NCBI GenBank assembly: GCA_027605045.1
Contig: JAQFWX010000004.1
Location: 3,110,683 to 3,174,682 of the forward strand
Direction: 5' to 3'
DNA: 64,000 nucleotides
Source: Phallus indusiatus
Taxonomy: Eukaryota; Basidiomycota; Agaricomycetes; Phallales; Phallaceae
Shown: positions 9,926 through 21,415 of the stretch, piece after piece
Position numbering within the stretch: the stretch's first letter is position 1
Layout: the number at the start of each line of letters is the position of its first letter
Translations under genes and position numbers: made by a program
Notes under the pieces: model-generated
Database searches by the model: none
What the model was told of the DNA's origin: nothing
What the model saw: only the letters and a program-made list of their open reading frames with translations

Positions 9926-11036
9926 GTGCACCCGGATCGGCGCCAACATGTCTTAAACTTCATCCAGCTCCATCTCGATCGAAAGGACCTCGAAAGCGTA
10001 AACGGACTGACGACAACGCAACAGAGCCAAAGTAAGCAAAATATGTTGGATTTCAACTTTACACTAACAAATTTAAAGAAGAAATTGAAGACACGCAAGT
10101 TTTGTCGGCTATCCCATCTTTAGAGGACCGCGGCCTCTAGCATCCGGAGTTAGTGCGACTCAAAGAGAGAGTCAGAGAAATATATGACCTCGTCAACCAC
10201 CAGGTGATCATGAAATGTTTTTCAAGCCTAAGAGACTTTCTGATAATGTTCCCAGAACGAAGTTGGATGCCGGATGCTAATTGACGCGGTTGTACTCTCA
10301 TTGGGAAAGGTGAGTTCTAACATCCGTCATCCTAATTCGTCACCAATAGCTATCTTTCCAGGGATGAAGGTCGGGCGGCCAGACGGCGTAAAAGCGGTTA
10401 ACCCGAAAACACAGTATGAAGTGTGGTTGACAGGAAGCGTGAACTACGCTATCATCCAATATAAGGATGAAGATGGCAACAAAGGTTCTTTGTATTTGCC
10501 TTACCTTTATGGAATTAATGTACTAACAATATGATAGCCCGAGTGTTGAGCTCCAACCTCGGCGACCGGCTGGTGTCACAAATCGCCGGGGGCCATCTTT
10601 TTCTTATAGAGGCGAAGCGTGTCCACGCTGCACTGATTACTTTCACGCCAGAAGCCGTTTGTCAAGCACTTGCGCTGGCAACGCATGAAAAGTGAGTTAT
10701 TCAAGTTCATCTTGTGTAAATGTTTTATCTTCAATTGATATTAATATTATTTCAAACATCCGAAGCCGGAGCAAGGCTCGGTTTTGCTTGTCAAACGGGA
10801 CGGACTGGATGTTCGGGCTCATGACAAAAGGAGATGACCAAAGATGGTCGCTGTATCTTTCAGAAGAGATCAGCATCTCCAAAAATACAGAAGAAGGACT
10901 AGGACAACTTCTACAGCTGCTTTGCCAATGGGTATGTCATTCATATTGAAGATCAGACATGTTGTTTGCTGAAGTTTCTTCACGTCAGGTTGATCCACAA
11001 GAGATACCCGGTTTAGTTAGGCTTGAGAAGACCTAG
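9926..11036 (+). pseudogene. Orphan basidiomycete protein with PD-(D/E)XK-like motif; carries an in-frame stop
   Basis: Reading with introns gives MHPDRRQHVLNFIQLHLD.., then HPELVRLKERV, YEVWLTGSVNYAIIQYKDED, GGHLFLIEAKR, FTPEAVCQALAL, ARFCLSNGTDWMFG and a tail ending RLEKT. Introns are about 10032-10078, 10204-10257, 10312-10362, 10490-10536, 10692-10776 and 10939-10988. This matches a family common in Agaricomycetes and known to me only as hypothetical proteins. The pair YAIIQYKD and FLIEAKR resembles the D/E-x-K core of PD-(D/E)XK nucleases; that is an inference. Between the first exon and HPELV a TAG lies in frame at 10138-10140, and I found no phase-compatible intron that removes it. The gene may therefore be recently inactivated, start downstream, or have an exon border I misread. 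All later exons look intact. Confidence 0.55.
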
Positions 11037-11881
11037 AAAATCCTTGATTTTCCATTTTTTTGAGTGTTTTATGTTTCATAGTGTAACTTTTGTATTAGCT
11101 CAATGTATTAATAGAAGTGTAGGAACTTGAAACTGGTGCGCATACTGTACAAACTATTTGTCTTCCTATTTCATGGTCCAATGTATGATATTTTTGACGT
11201 CATATTAAAAGATAGCATTACCATCGTATTACCATCATAACTTCAGTGCTGAACTTATTGTGATCTTGGCTGATCTCAGCTGATCTCAGCATTGCAATCA
11301 TGCAATCTCAAAATCAAGAACGCAACCGGACTGATTTGATTCGTACTCAAGGTATGTAGAACATACGAACAATATAAAGAGCATATACATTACATAATGA
11401 ACTCTGACCATGATGTTATTTGGAACACATCAACTTCCCTAATCGAAGTAATATCCCTTCATACGCGACAGAGATCGATCTTCCACGTAGAAAGCGATAC
11501 AAGTGAGAATTCTGGCACTCGAGCTATTCAGGAATAGATGAGGATGTATATGAGAATCTGAAGCATTTCATAGTATCTAGGTGTTCAAGGGAGAGATCGA
11601 ATTTCCTGAAAACTGACTTTATAGTTACGAGCTTGTCGTTGTGGGAAAGTTGATTTTGAGTATAGGGGAAACCATTAACTTTAATTAACCAAACTTTCAG
11701 TTGATATTCTTAATGAAAAAGGAAGAAGTAATTACCTTGTTATCTGACTTCGGCTTTCACCACTGTACCACCGACGCGCCTGAAGATCCTCTGCATCTGG
11801 AAAGATTAGCAATGTTATCGTACCACGGTGCGCCACATGAATCACGACGCAAGACGATAGTACAGTTTTTGAAATCCCATA
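11037..11881. other. Intergenic stretch between convergent genes
   Basis: No supported gene. An open frame at 11701-12027 on the plus strand runs into the 3' end of the PPR gene in antisense and is not convincing. A short direct repeat GCTGATCTCA lies at 11269-11288. Confidence 0.5.
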
Positions 11882-13702
11882 TCATCTCGCATTCTTGTCT
11901 TCCATCCACCGGGGCACAAACACTTGGCGACCAGTACGACCCCGTCTACCCAAAGGAAACATATCGCGCAAAGCGTCCCTCATCTTTACCTTCACCGCCA
12001 TCGCAGCTTCAACCTGACGTTCTGTAGTCCGTGAATATCCTAATTGTGCCTGCAACGCGTTCCGTAAAAGGCCAACTAAGAAGAGCATATCGTGCTTGGC
12101 AGTATCTTTTATAGCGGCAGTCGGAGCCAGATACGTCTGATAGTTGTTCTCGAGCTGTTCTGAGAAAAGAAAACGTCCCAAAGCGTAGAGATGATCCGCA
12201 AGCAGCCTGCGATCTTGAGCGCGGACGGCAAAGCTGATCTCACGGGGGGCTCCAAGAAAACGATCAATCCATGATATTACGCCGCGACGTCTGGGATCAA
12301 GAGCTTCAGCACGCATACGACGCAATAGCCCCAAAATGACATTAGCGAAAGTCTGCTGGTTAGGCGTCAAATGATAACGGGTGAAAAGAGCGAGAACGGT
12401 CCAGGCTGCCGCATAGTCATGTTGAGCGACGAACGTTCCAATCGCACAATTGAAGGTCCAAGTAGATACCAGTTTGATATATCGCTGTTTGTCACGCGGT
12501 ACAACGCGCATACGGTACAGTGCTAGCATATCTTTGAGAAGCTGACGCGAGGTGATACCTTGAAGAGGTGCCGTTGCTTGTGGATTACTTCTTGGGTTCA
12601 AAGAGATAAACAACTGCGAGAATACGACAGCGTCTGGAAGCGAAAAGTTGTCATCAGACAACATCGATTCGAATAGTGCAATGGCTCGGTTAGACCAGTT
12701 CCACTTGATAAATATGGGGATAAGAACTTGGCACATATCCAAGTCCGGATCGATACCGTCCGCACTCATACGATTGAAAAGCCATTGAAGACGGTCCGGT
12801 AAAGGTTCGGAAGACTGACTATATCCCATTAACACGGCGGTGTATGGAAAGCAAGCAGCATTGCTACCAGGTTTACGTCCGTAACGAAGACGAAGTTTGA
12901 GATCGATCTTCTCCGGAAGGGTCAAACGTCGTCGTATGTCCGAACAACGACTAGCCTCATTATCCGAAGTTTTATCATTGGAACGACGCGTAGTTCGGTA
13001 CTTGTCCAGCCAATACTGTGCCATTCTAAACCGACCTGCTAGCGCATAAGCCTGTATGACGACCCCGAACATGGCCCGAGGAGGTACCCAATGCTGTCCA
13101 CGGGTGGTCGCATAAATCCTAAACGCCTTCTCAATCTTCTTCGGCGGATCTCTGTGAAGCAACATAGAGTCCAAAATAGTTTTAAAAGCAAAATCGTCCA
13201 CTTTCATGGGAGACGCGCCGTCTTTTAAAGCCATGCTTGAAGTCAGAAGAGCCCGCAATTGTCGAATATGTTGCACGTCGTGGGTTTCCATATGTCGAAA
13301 AAGCACCATACACGTCTGAACGGATATACCATATCCCTCCTCTTGCATAATGTTACAAAGCGAAATCGCCGAATTGAAATCCCCAACTTTGGTAAACAAC
13401 GAAATAACACGGTGGTAACAATCGCGTCTTTCCTCCGCAGGCTGATCCTTGAATGAGCTCATGTCGTCAAGATAAACCGATACTGCTTCTTCATTTTGTC
13501 CTTTAATCAACATACGTTGAACTTTAAGCAATAGCTGAAATGCCCATGGCCGAACTTCTTTGGCTATGATAGGTGTAAACGACAGACGAGGTTTTCCACG
13601 GGATCTAACTGAGACCGGCGATTTTTTGGGTGGGTAATATTTTAGACGTTGAAAAGAGCTGAGAATAGGTTTTGAAACGGCGGCAGTGGATAACCTTTGC
13701 AT
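11882..13702 (-). CDS. Mitochondrial pentatricopeptide-repeat (PPR) protein
   Basis: A single uninterrupted frame of 606 residues. The N-terminus (MQRLSTAAVSKPILSSFQRL) is rich in Ser, Arg and hydrophobic residues without acids, as in a mitochondrial targeting peptide. Helical-hairpin repeats of PPR type are visible: CYHRVISLFTKVGDFNSAIS followed by CNIMQEEGYGISVQT, then PYTAVLMGYS..LFNRMSADGIDPDLDMCQVLI, and TFNCAIGTFVAQHDYAAAW..TRYHLTPNQQTFANVI. Such proteins bind mitochondrial transcripts and act in their processing, stability or translation; which transcript cannot be said. The gene lacks introns, unlike nearly all its neighbours, which is common for PPR genes. It is 303 bp downstream of the 5-phosphatase gene on the same strand. 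A decayed partial duplicate lies at 2862-4500. Confidence 0.82.
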   Translation of the reverse strand: MQRLSTAAVSKPILSSFQRLKYYPPKKSPVSVRSRGKPRLSFTPIIAKEVRPWAFQLLLKVQRMLIKGQNEEAVSVYLDDMSSFKDQPAEERRDCYHRVISLFTKVGDFNSAISLCNIMQEEGYGISVQTCMVLFRHMETHDVQHIRQLRALLTSSMALKDGASPMKVDDFAFKTILDSMLLHRDPPKKIEKAFRIYATTRGQHWVPPRAMFGVVIQAYALAGRFRMAQYWLDKYRTTRRSNDKTSDNEASRCSDIRRRLTLPEKIDLKLRLRYGRKPGSNAACFPYTAVLMGYSQSSEPLPDRLQWLFNRMSADGIDPDLDMCQVLIPIFIKWNWSNRAIALFESMLSDDNFSLPDAVVFSQLFISLNPRSNPQATAPLQGITSRQLLKDMLALYRMRVVPRDKQRYIKLVSTWTFNCAIGTFVAQHDYAAAWTVLALFTRYHLTPNQQTFANVILGLLRRMRAEALDPRRRGVISWIDRFLGAPREISFAVRAQDRRLLADHLYALGRFLFSEQLENNYQTYLAPTAAIKDTAKHDMLFLVGLLRNALQAQLGYSRTTERQVEAAMAVKVKMRDALRDMFPLGRRGRTGRQVFVPRWMEDKNAR

Positions 13703-14004
13703 GAGTTCAACCAGCCATGAAATGAGGCAGATTGAGCGTATTCAGGCTGCTGAAGAACTGCTTACTAAGGAAATCGTTCACCATAAGTAGCGCAATACAA
13801 AAACAAGAAAAACAGTAATAAATATAATTAAAGGGAAATACCCCAGACTAATCTAAAATGATGACAGACAGTCCATAGGTGTACATTAGGTTAGTACAAT
13901 TGAGAGAGAAAGGGTCCAGTTCCCGTTATGAAGGGAAAAAGTAGGATATCAATTCAAACAGGCCCTGGAGAGTGGGAAGAGGGGAGGGGAGAGAGTTCCA
14001 AGCC

Positions 14005-17000
14005 TTAAAGGATATGTTGCGTGGTATAGAATTCTTGCATTTCAATTAAAAGTTCAAGTTCGAGGTCTTTCCAACTCTTCGTTACTTCAATTTTAACAGC
14101 GGAACGAGCGTCGTTGTCCATCTTCTTGACAGTAACAGAATAACCAGCCGAAATAGGTCTATGGTCGGATACATCCACTTCGTATCGCCGGTAATGCAAA
14201 TTTCGGACACGACTAGGTTCTCGAGAGTGCCATAAAATACGATCGCACCATGCAGGCGAACGCTTCTTCTCCGAACTGTCGTAGTTGTCCGTACGCCGAT
14301 CATACTTGTACGTCGGCGCAAAAGTGAGGGGTGGTTCAAAGAATGACCGTAAACGGAAGGAAGGATTGTTTTTGATTTGTTTATACAATTGATCTTGACT
14401 GTAGATATGGTTGAGGTCGTTATTTTGTATGGAATTGATGATGGTGTCACGGCGCATGTCGATGCGATAGTTGAGGTCTCCATGGAGCTGACGAAAACGA
14501 AAACCGTCAATCAGACGAACATAACACACAAATTAAAAACAACGTACGAAGCAGATTTCGTGGTCAAGTATCATTGTACCATCGCCACCTCCAGCATAAG
14601 ACAAAGCCTCTGGAGTCTCTGATCGAGGAAGAGCAGATGCATTCTCCAAAATAGCAGCGACATCTCTATTCCGCGCTCGAACGTGGGATTGACCAGCAGC
14701 AAGATGACAATTGACGAAACAAATAGACGAATCATCAAATACAAATCTCGCGACAATAGCCCCCTAATGCAAATAGAAAAAAAAATGAGCCTCCGCACCA
14801 AAACAAACTCATCACTCTTACCTTGTTCCCATACCGGCCACCCAAGCCTCTTTTGATAATATTCATAGCCGAGTCTCGTAAAAGGGCCTTTTGGCGTTGA
14901 CGAACAAATATACAAGAAAACAATCCAACAAGATTATCGGTATGAAGTACAACATAAGGATCATCAACGGGCATCGCAAGTCGAACAGCATGCACCAGCG
15001 CATCATGCCATAACCGATACGAGCGCGACACTTTATCAGAGATAGATCCGTCGGCATTCTTCTTTTGACCTCCTAATAATACAGTTTCTATAAACGAATT
15101 TTAAAAAATCAGACTTTGTACGTTTTTCTAATTTATAGTCGGACGTACTTGCTGTCAAGCTGCGATTTTCAAGATCAATAAGTTCTTGAAATCCAAAGCT
15201 TATAATATCAGGTCGTTCAACACTATTCAAAACATCAGAAAGGAATGTAGCATTGGCAGAATTGCCATGTAATGTCTCGGGTTTTTGGGCGTCGGTGTTC
15301 CATGAGCAGATTAACACGCTGAGAGGTCGGAATGTGCTGAATTCGGTTTCCCGTTTTTGTACTTCTCCCTCTAAAGCAACGAGCCGTCAGAAATAAATGG
15401 CGAAGAAGAAGAAGAAGGGTAATACCTATCCAGTCTGCACCCAGTAAACCATCCCAAAATCTCAACTGACCACCTCTGGCAGTACTAACGACATGTAGAG
15501 CTTGTGCCTAATAGAACAGCCCACGTGTCAATGAAAAAGCGTAATCAACATACAATAAAAAGTTTGGGGCAAACCTTGGCAATACTATATGGATCCACAA
15601 ATATACGAGATACTGGACATTTGTCATAAGCCTGCCAAGAATTGGTCAACCGCCAAGGTTTCTTCAACGCGTCTTCCGAACTACCATGATCATGATCAAC
15701 ATCAACAGCAGTATGACGGCGTGTCGTATTCGCAGTCGTCGTGGTCGTGGGCTTTGAATCAACATCATAAACATTAATAACCCCATTCCTCGTCCCACTC
15801 CACAATTTGTCAACAACGCCCTCAAGTGTTAAAATATCGGAATTGGCAACTTTAAGCGTATGAACACAAGAAGGAACGATCCGTCCTGAATCGAACGATT
15901 CTTTCCCGTCTACCCATATCGAAATGTATCCACCTTCGTGTCCAAGGTACACACGATCCGGATGGGAGGGGAGAATAGTTCCGCTCGTTACAGCTCCCAA
16001 CAGCGCCTCGGAGGGTGTCAGAATTTTGCTACTCGGAGCGGTGGATGACAAGACATCGTGCACGCGCACTGAAGGACCGCGAAGATTGGAAGACGACGAC
16101 GACGAACCGGTCCCGGAGCCAGTCCCATTCGAAGTCCACAAAAGACCATTAAAAACACGAATAAAACCTTGCTTCTCCGTCGTCCTTATAACACGCGGCG
16201 TCGCACCCCCCAAATCGACATAATCCCGCCATACCAAAACTTTCCCTCCTTCATCAACAGTAATCATCGTCCGCCCATATCGAAGAATAGCAGTAACAAT
16301 GCTGGAGTGAATGTTATATCGTATACGGGTGACAACTTGTTCCGCAATGTCGAATTCAAAGATATGTCCGTCTTTGGTACCGCACCATAAATGTCGGCCA
16401 CTACTACTTTCATCACCGTTCTCCGAACCAGCTCTAAACTCCATAGCCGTAATTCGATTATCCTTTTTCCACTCCAACCCCATCTCGCGCAAATCCAAGG
16501 ATACCGTCCCGCTAAGTACACCTTTCGTCATATCATACAACTTCATTTCATGAACAGAAGCCACGACGACGCGATTTCCTGCAACCGCGGCAACACTCGC
16601 CAAAGGCACAGACACAGGACTCCGATACACCGAAGCAGGAGCTAGAGGCAACCGACGAGAGCAATTCGTCGAGTCCGGGAGTTCATCATAAATCGATCGG
16701 ATCACGTTTGTTTTCGAAGATGAGCGAGTCGGCGTCATCGTCTCATCTTCAGAAGCGGAAGAAGAATCGTCAGATGGGCGATGTGATGATGAATGTAGAG
16801 TTTTCAGTAAAGGGATCTTGGCAGAGACACCTGATGATCTGACAGGAGGTGGGGGAAGTAGTCCGGCCGCTGTGGAGCCAGAAGCTCGAGGGGGTGGACG
16901 TGGTATATCGCTTAACCGGGGGCGAGTAGAAACTGGAACAGCCGGTGGAGAAGTAGAACGACGACGCGGAAGAGGTGGTTTACTATCATTCATCTCATCG

Positions 17001-18069
17001 CTTCCTGAACGCCGTTGCGGTAATGGGGGAGGGACACGAAGAAGATTGCTATCGGAAAGACCGTTGGAAGGACGCAGTCGGTGGCTATTACTGACAGTAT
17101 TGTTGTGGTTATTATTGTCGTTGCTGCTACTGCTGCTACTACTACTTCCGACAATACTGCCGCTGCTGCTGCTGACCGTACTTTCACTGGAATGTCTACG
17201 GCGGTCTGATTGGTCCGACTGTCTGGGCGGAATAGGAGGCGGCCGATTGGTACAGGAAGGGTTTTGTTGTTCGCTTGACACGGTGTCTATAGGAGAACGG
17301 GATACCTGCCGGTTAAGACGAGTTTTAACCGTAGATATGTCTATGCCCGGTGCAGCCGAAACGGGTCGGGGGCTTAGGCTTAATGATGAGCCATTATCGC
17401 TGTGTCGTGGCCGAGCGGGAAGAGCGGGTGGTAAAGATGCTGCATGTGATGGTTTTGTTTCTGAAAGAGCTACTGTTGTCGGTTTAGGGGAAAGATAATG
17501 CTCGGGAAATATTTCACTACGAGAGAAGGAGCGATTAAGCAAAAGTATAAGAACAATCAAAGTCACTAGACACACTGAGATTTGGGCCGTGAGTAGGAAG
17601 ACATGGATGGCTCTTCAGCAGAATTATCACGAGATGAAGATTTTCGTAGAAAAGGCGGTGGAGGTGGGGGAGGTTTCCGAGAAAGAGAGGCTGTCTTTGA
17701 TGATGATGATGCTGATGAAATTGTGTTTGAGCTGTAAGAGCCGTTTCCATTTGTAGAGGATGATTGAGACAAAGTGCGCGAATCATGGGAGGTAGTTGAA
17801 GAAGATTTGAGATCAGGGAAAGATGGAGACAATCGCAAACTTTGTGTAGTCAACAAAGAAGAATCAGGAGGACCAGAGACAACGCGTTTAGGATCGAGGT
17901 ACTGCAACTGCTGCGGACGCTCTGGCTTGTTTTCTGTAGAGTTGGAGCGAACGCGAGCCGGTTTTCGACGCGGAGTAATCTGCGATTCAGGTGTAGGAGA
18001 AGTTCCTGCTAATTTTTCGAATTTTGAGCGTAACGAGCTGACTGGTGGGATGTTTTCATCGGAGGACAT
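14005..18069 (-). CDS. Inositol polyphosphate 5-phosphatase with N-terminal beta-propeller-like domain
   Basis: Exons read 18069 to about 17573, about 17513 to 15575, 15508-15426, 15370 to about 15124, and further exons to the stop at 14005-14007. The N-terminal ~330 residues are Ser/Pro-rich with polyproline stretches (KPPPPPPPFLR) and look disordered. A WD40-like region follows (LWCGTKDGHIFEFD, YLGHEGGYISIWVDG, LWSGTRNGVINVYD, GGQLRFWDG). Then comes a complete IPPc domain: CSWNTDAQKP, IISFGFQELIDLENR, FVNCHLAAGQSH, LHGDLNYRID, PAWCDRILW and VSDHRPISAGY, which include the metal-binding Asn/Glu and catalytic Asp/His residues. Such enzymes remove the 5-phosphate from phosphoinositides such as PI(4,5)P2 on membranes and control actin and vesicle traffic. 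The architecture is like the WD-repeat 5-phosphatases of other fungi. An upstream in-frame ATG at 18111 would add 14 residues. Tandem GCT/GTT microsatellites encode the Ser runs. Confidence 0.88.
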
Positions 18070-19119
18070 TGTTCCAACCGTCTGTTTCTCCGGGCAAAGA
18101 CGACAGATCAACAGTCCCTTTGAACTATGAGCAGCCTACTAAAAGCGCAGCTTCAATATTGTTTCTTGATGAGGATACGTTGCTATCGTAGTTTGAAGAA
18201 GGAATGAGAGATAGGTAAAATGGGACGACCTTTCAAAATGTCATTGAGCGATGATGATAATGTAATCAGGGTTCTCATGCTGAGGTGAGAGACCCCCGAA
18301 TGGGCGCTTACAGGCCTAGAACTTGTCGAGGTAAACACAAAATGAAAATATTACAAGTACTAAGATTTGGCGTAAATGAGAAGGCTATTCATCAACATTG
18401 AGAAATTGCGCATTCTTGATGATCAACATGGAGCTTTCTGTGTACAATTGCAGACAATTAGCTTTATGTCATGCAAAAAAATCGCGCAACAATTATTCTC
18501 TCGCACGAAATGCGTGGCAATCGCGACGATATTACATGGCTCAACATGGCTGTGTACGGCGTATGCAGTGTCTAGAAAGGCAAGACATAGCCTTTAACGG
18601 ACTGAAAATAAGGTCATTTCGGGGTGCAGAAATGACGTGTCGAGCAATAACAATAACCATGCTTCTCTATATTATTAGGTTTCCTAAGAACACGGCGAAA
18701 ATAACAGGCCACGATCATACCATGGCAAATGCCAGACATATGCCTGATCATTCGCAAATATCGAACCACTTTTTATCGGCCTCACCGGGCTGCATACTAG
18801 CACCCGGCACGACTAGACGGAGTCTCGGACATATTCAACCTATCAGGTCACCACAATCCTCAATTGAACATCTTGGCTTCTAGCAGCTTTACTCTGTCCA
18901 GATCTCACCTCAATCACACTTTGGACATATGTACTCAGTTGTCTCCCCAATCACCGCCGCCGTCTCTCGGCACGACATGGCAAATGCCTCGGCAAAATTG
19001 GAATCACAACTTGAACTGAGACGTCGACGCGATCGTTCTCATATCACTTCTTAGGCGTTTGGCATAGGAGACTCGACCACCGCGCCTTGTCAGTATCGTG
19101 CTGCTAGCCGAAAGAAAAA
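18070..19119. other. Divergent intergenic region
   Basis: Lies between the start of the 5-phosphatase gene (minus) and the first P450 (plus) and must hold both promoters. The open frames at 18376-18883 have no domain or splice support. No clear TATA box was picked out. Confidence 0.5.
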
Positions 19120-20844
19120 ATGACCTCTCTCGACTCACTACGGCCTGCGGTCGCCATGTTGTTGGCGAAAGAAAACTTGAGCGCCAAACACCTAGCTCTC
19201 ATCAGTGGTACCATCCTCACTTTCATAGTCTGCAGTTTCAAAATCTTTGGCAAACCCGACAATGGAAAAGGCGCAAAAAGAGTACCTCTCGTCAAATACA
19301 GAATACCATGGTTAGGATCTGCTATTGAACTAGGCTCTGACCCAGATGGCGTGTTCAAAAAGGCTGCGTACGTTTTGTTAGTTTTATAATTAAGGTCTTC
19401 ATTTAGTTTAATACCCGGGGCTTTGGGCAGAGCCACTTTCGGCCCAGTTTTCAGAATTCAAGCTGCTGGACGAGAATTTACTTACGTGACCGCACCGGAT
19501 CTAATAAGTGCAATATATCGCGATTCCAAGACGTTCCAGTTCACACCGATAAGGATAGAAATAACCCACAAAATATTCGGTTCATCGCCCACCTTAACCC
19601 AGGATCCAGTCTACTATGAAGATTATTATAAAGCTCATCATGAAGAGCTTTCTCCAATAAAAGTGGTTTCCGTTCTCCAGCGGTATGGTGCTTTTACTTA
19701 CGAAGCCCTTCAAAAAGCCTTGGACAAATTGGATGATAATGGCGGTGCTACTAAACTCTCGTTTATCAAACCGGCAGCATATGACGCAGCCGCTTATGCT
19801 TTCTTCGGGAAGGCCTTTCCCTCAGAGGAATCATACGAGCCATTCAAAACCTTTGACGAGGGATTCCTGCTCCTACAAACAGATATACCACGTTTCTTCC
19901 TCAAAAAACCTATTCAAGCTAGAGAAAAACTCTTCAAACTCTTCGAAAATTATCTTTCAAACCCTCACGATGATTGTGCAGGAATAATGCACGCCATTGA
20001 TACATTCGCCAACAAAGCCAATTGGGTATGGAGACACTTATATCAGCTTTTTCCTTCCCTTTACTAATAGTACCTGCTTTCATTACCCGTCACCAACGAA
20101 CAGTCCCTACGGGATCAATGCGTTTCCATCCTGGGCGATCTCTGGGCTTTACAGTCCAATGCTATCCAAGCCGCATACTGGATCATAGCCCTCCAACTCC
20201 AACGTCCCGAGGGACTAACACATCTAATCAAAGAAATTGACACCGCCCGAACAGAGTGGCTCAAAAACAACTCTACCACCAACGACGAAACACGCTGTCA
20301 ATGGATTCTCGACAGCCCATTACCACTTCTCACATCAACCATCCAAGAGATTCTCCGATACGCTACAATGTCATTCTCAATCCGAATCGTCGAAAAGGAA
20401 ACTGTTCTCGGAGGGTATTACATTCCAAAAGGAGATTACCTCATCTGTAATACGAGACTTGTCCACTTGGATGGGGATATTCACTCGGATTCCACCGAAT
20501 TTATCCCGGACAGGTATATGAGATCTACCAAATTTACCAAAGACGGACGTACCGTTCCAAATCATACAATACCTTTTGGAGGGGGAGTTTCAATGTGCGA
20601 GGGAAGGTACGTATATCAAGGTCCTTCCCTATTTTACACCTGAAACACAAATTCCTTTATTTACAGACATTTCGCTCAGGGCGAACTAAAAGTTTTTATC
20701 GCCCTTCTTCTAACGCTCGCAACAATAGAAATTGACCCATCGTCTTCCGAACGTCCGAAATTTAACTATTCGCATATGGGTACCGGTGTCATACCACCAG
20801 TAGGAGATTTCCCCATCCGTGTAACAAGACGCACCGGCAAGTGA
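19120..20844 (+). CDS. Cytochrome P450, tandem copy 1
   Basis: Four exons, 19120-19367, 19431-20025, 20104-20606 and 20667-20844, give 507 residues. A hydrophobic anchor near residues 25-43 implies attachment to the endoplasmic reticulum. The ExxR pair is E363-R366 (QEILR), the PERF-like motif is FIPDRY, and the heme loop is FGGGVSMCEGR with Cys446. The I helix reads LQSNAIQAAYW, with Asn300 where most P450s have the acid-alcohol oxygen-activation pair. That pattern (Q.N....FW) is the one of the CYP7/CYP8 group, which includes sterol 7-alpha hydroxylases and prostacyclin synthase; substrate and reaction type here are unknown. It is followed by two close paralogs in the same orientation. Unlike them it lacks the intron after RDSK: the coding sequence runs straight through CCAAGACGTTCCAG. 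Confidence 0.88.
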
Positions 20845-21415
20845 AACTCTCACTGAAATTGAAAATTTAAAAATACCAAATATCGATATGTATAGACATA
20901 TTCGATAATAAATAATTTGATATCGCAATGAATAGCATTGGGCATGATACATACTAATCTGTTCCAATATTTCGGGCAAGAAATATGAGGAGATCTAGAA
21001 TTATAGGGTGCTTGGAAGTTTGGAATCAAAGCATATGTATCGTCCAAAGGGAACCGGAAATAATAAAGCCGTAGGCATACAATTTAACATACATACCTAC
21101 TATCCTTCAAATTTGAAGAACGGGGACAACTCGCGAAGAGAGAACTATTCGTGCCGGGCCCGAGGGACGGCACGGAGGTCAATGTCGTCATCTAATTCGA
21201 CGCGGCGAGAGTTGAGTTAGACGGTTTTTGTTGTCCGTAACACCACGCAACACCACGCGAACAACGAGATCGACCTAAAATTTGATGTCACAGGTCCCCG
21301 TCAGGACTCCGTCCAGCTGAAGCCGCAATGGTCCTGACCGGCTTCTCTTCAAGCTCAAGAGTATTTTTCTCCCTCATTACCTTTTCCTGCACTGAGCCAG
21401 TAAAGATCGGGGAGA
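20845..21415. other. Spacer between P450 copies 1 and 2
   Basis: AT-rich 3' flank, then the promoter of copy 2. A near-perfect tandem repeat AACACCACGCAACACCACGC lies at about 21239-21258. No gene is supported. Confidence 0.5.

Noticed and set aside
11701..12027. A 108-codon plus-strand frame
   Set aside because: It overlaps the PPR 3' end in antisense, has no domain and no splice-linked partner.
16818..17498. A 226-codon open frame on the plus strand
   Set aside because: It is the antisense shadow of the Ser/Pro-rich N-terminus of the 5-phosphatase gene; its product is Gly/Arg and Leu runs produced by the triplet repeats.
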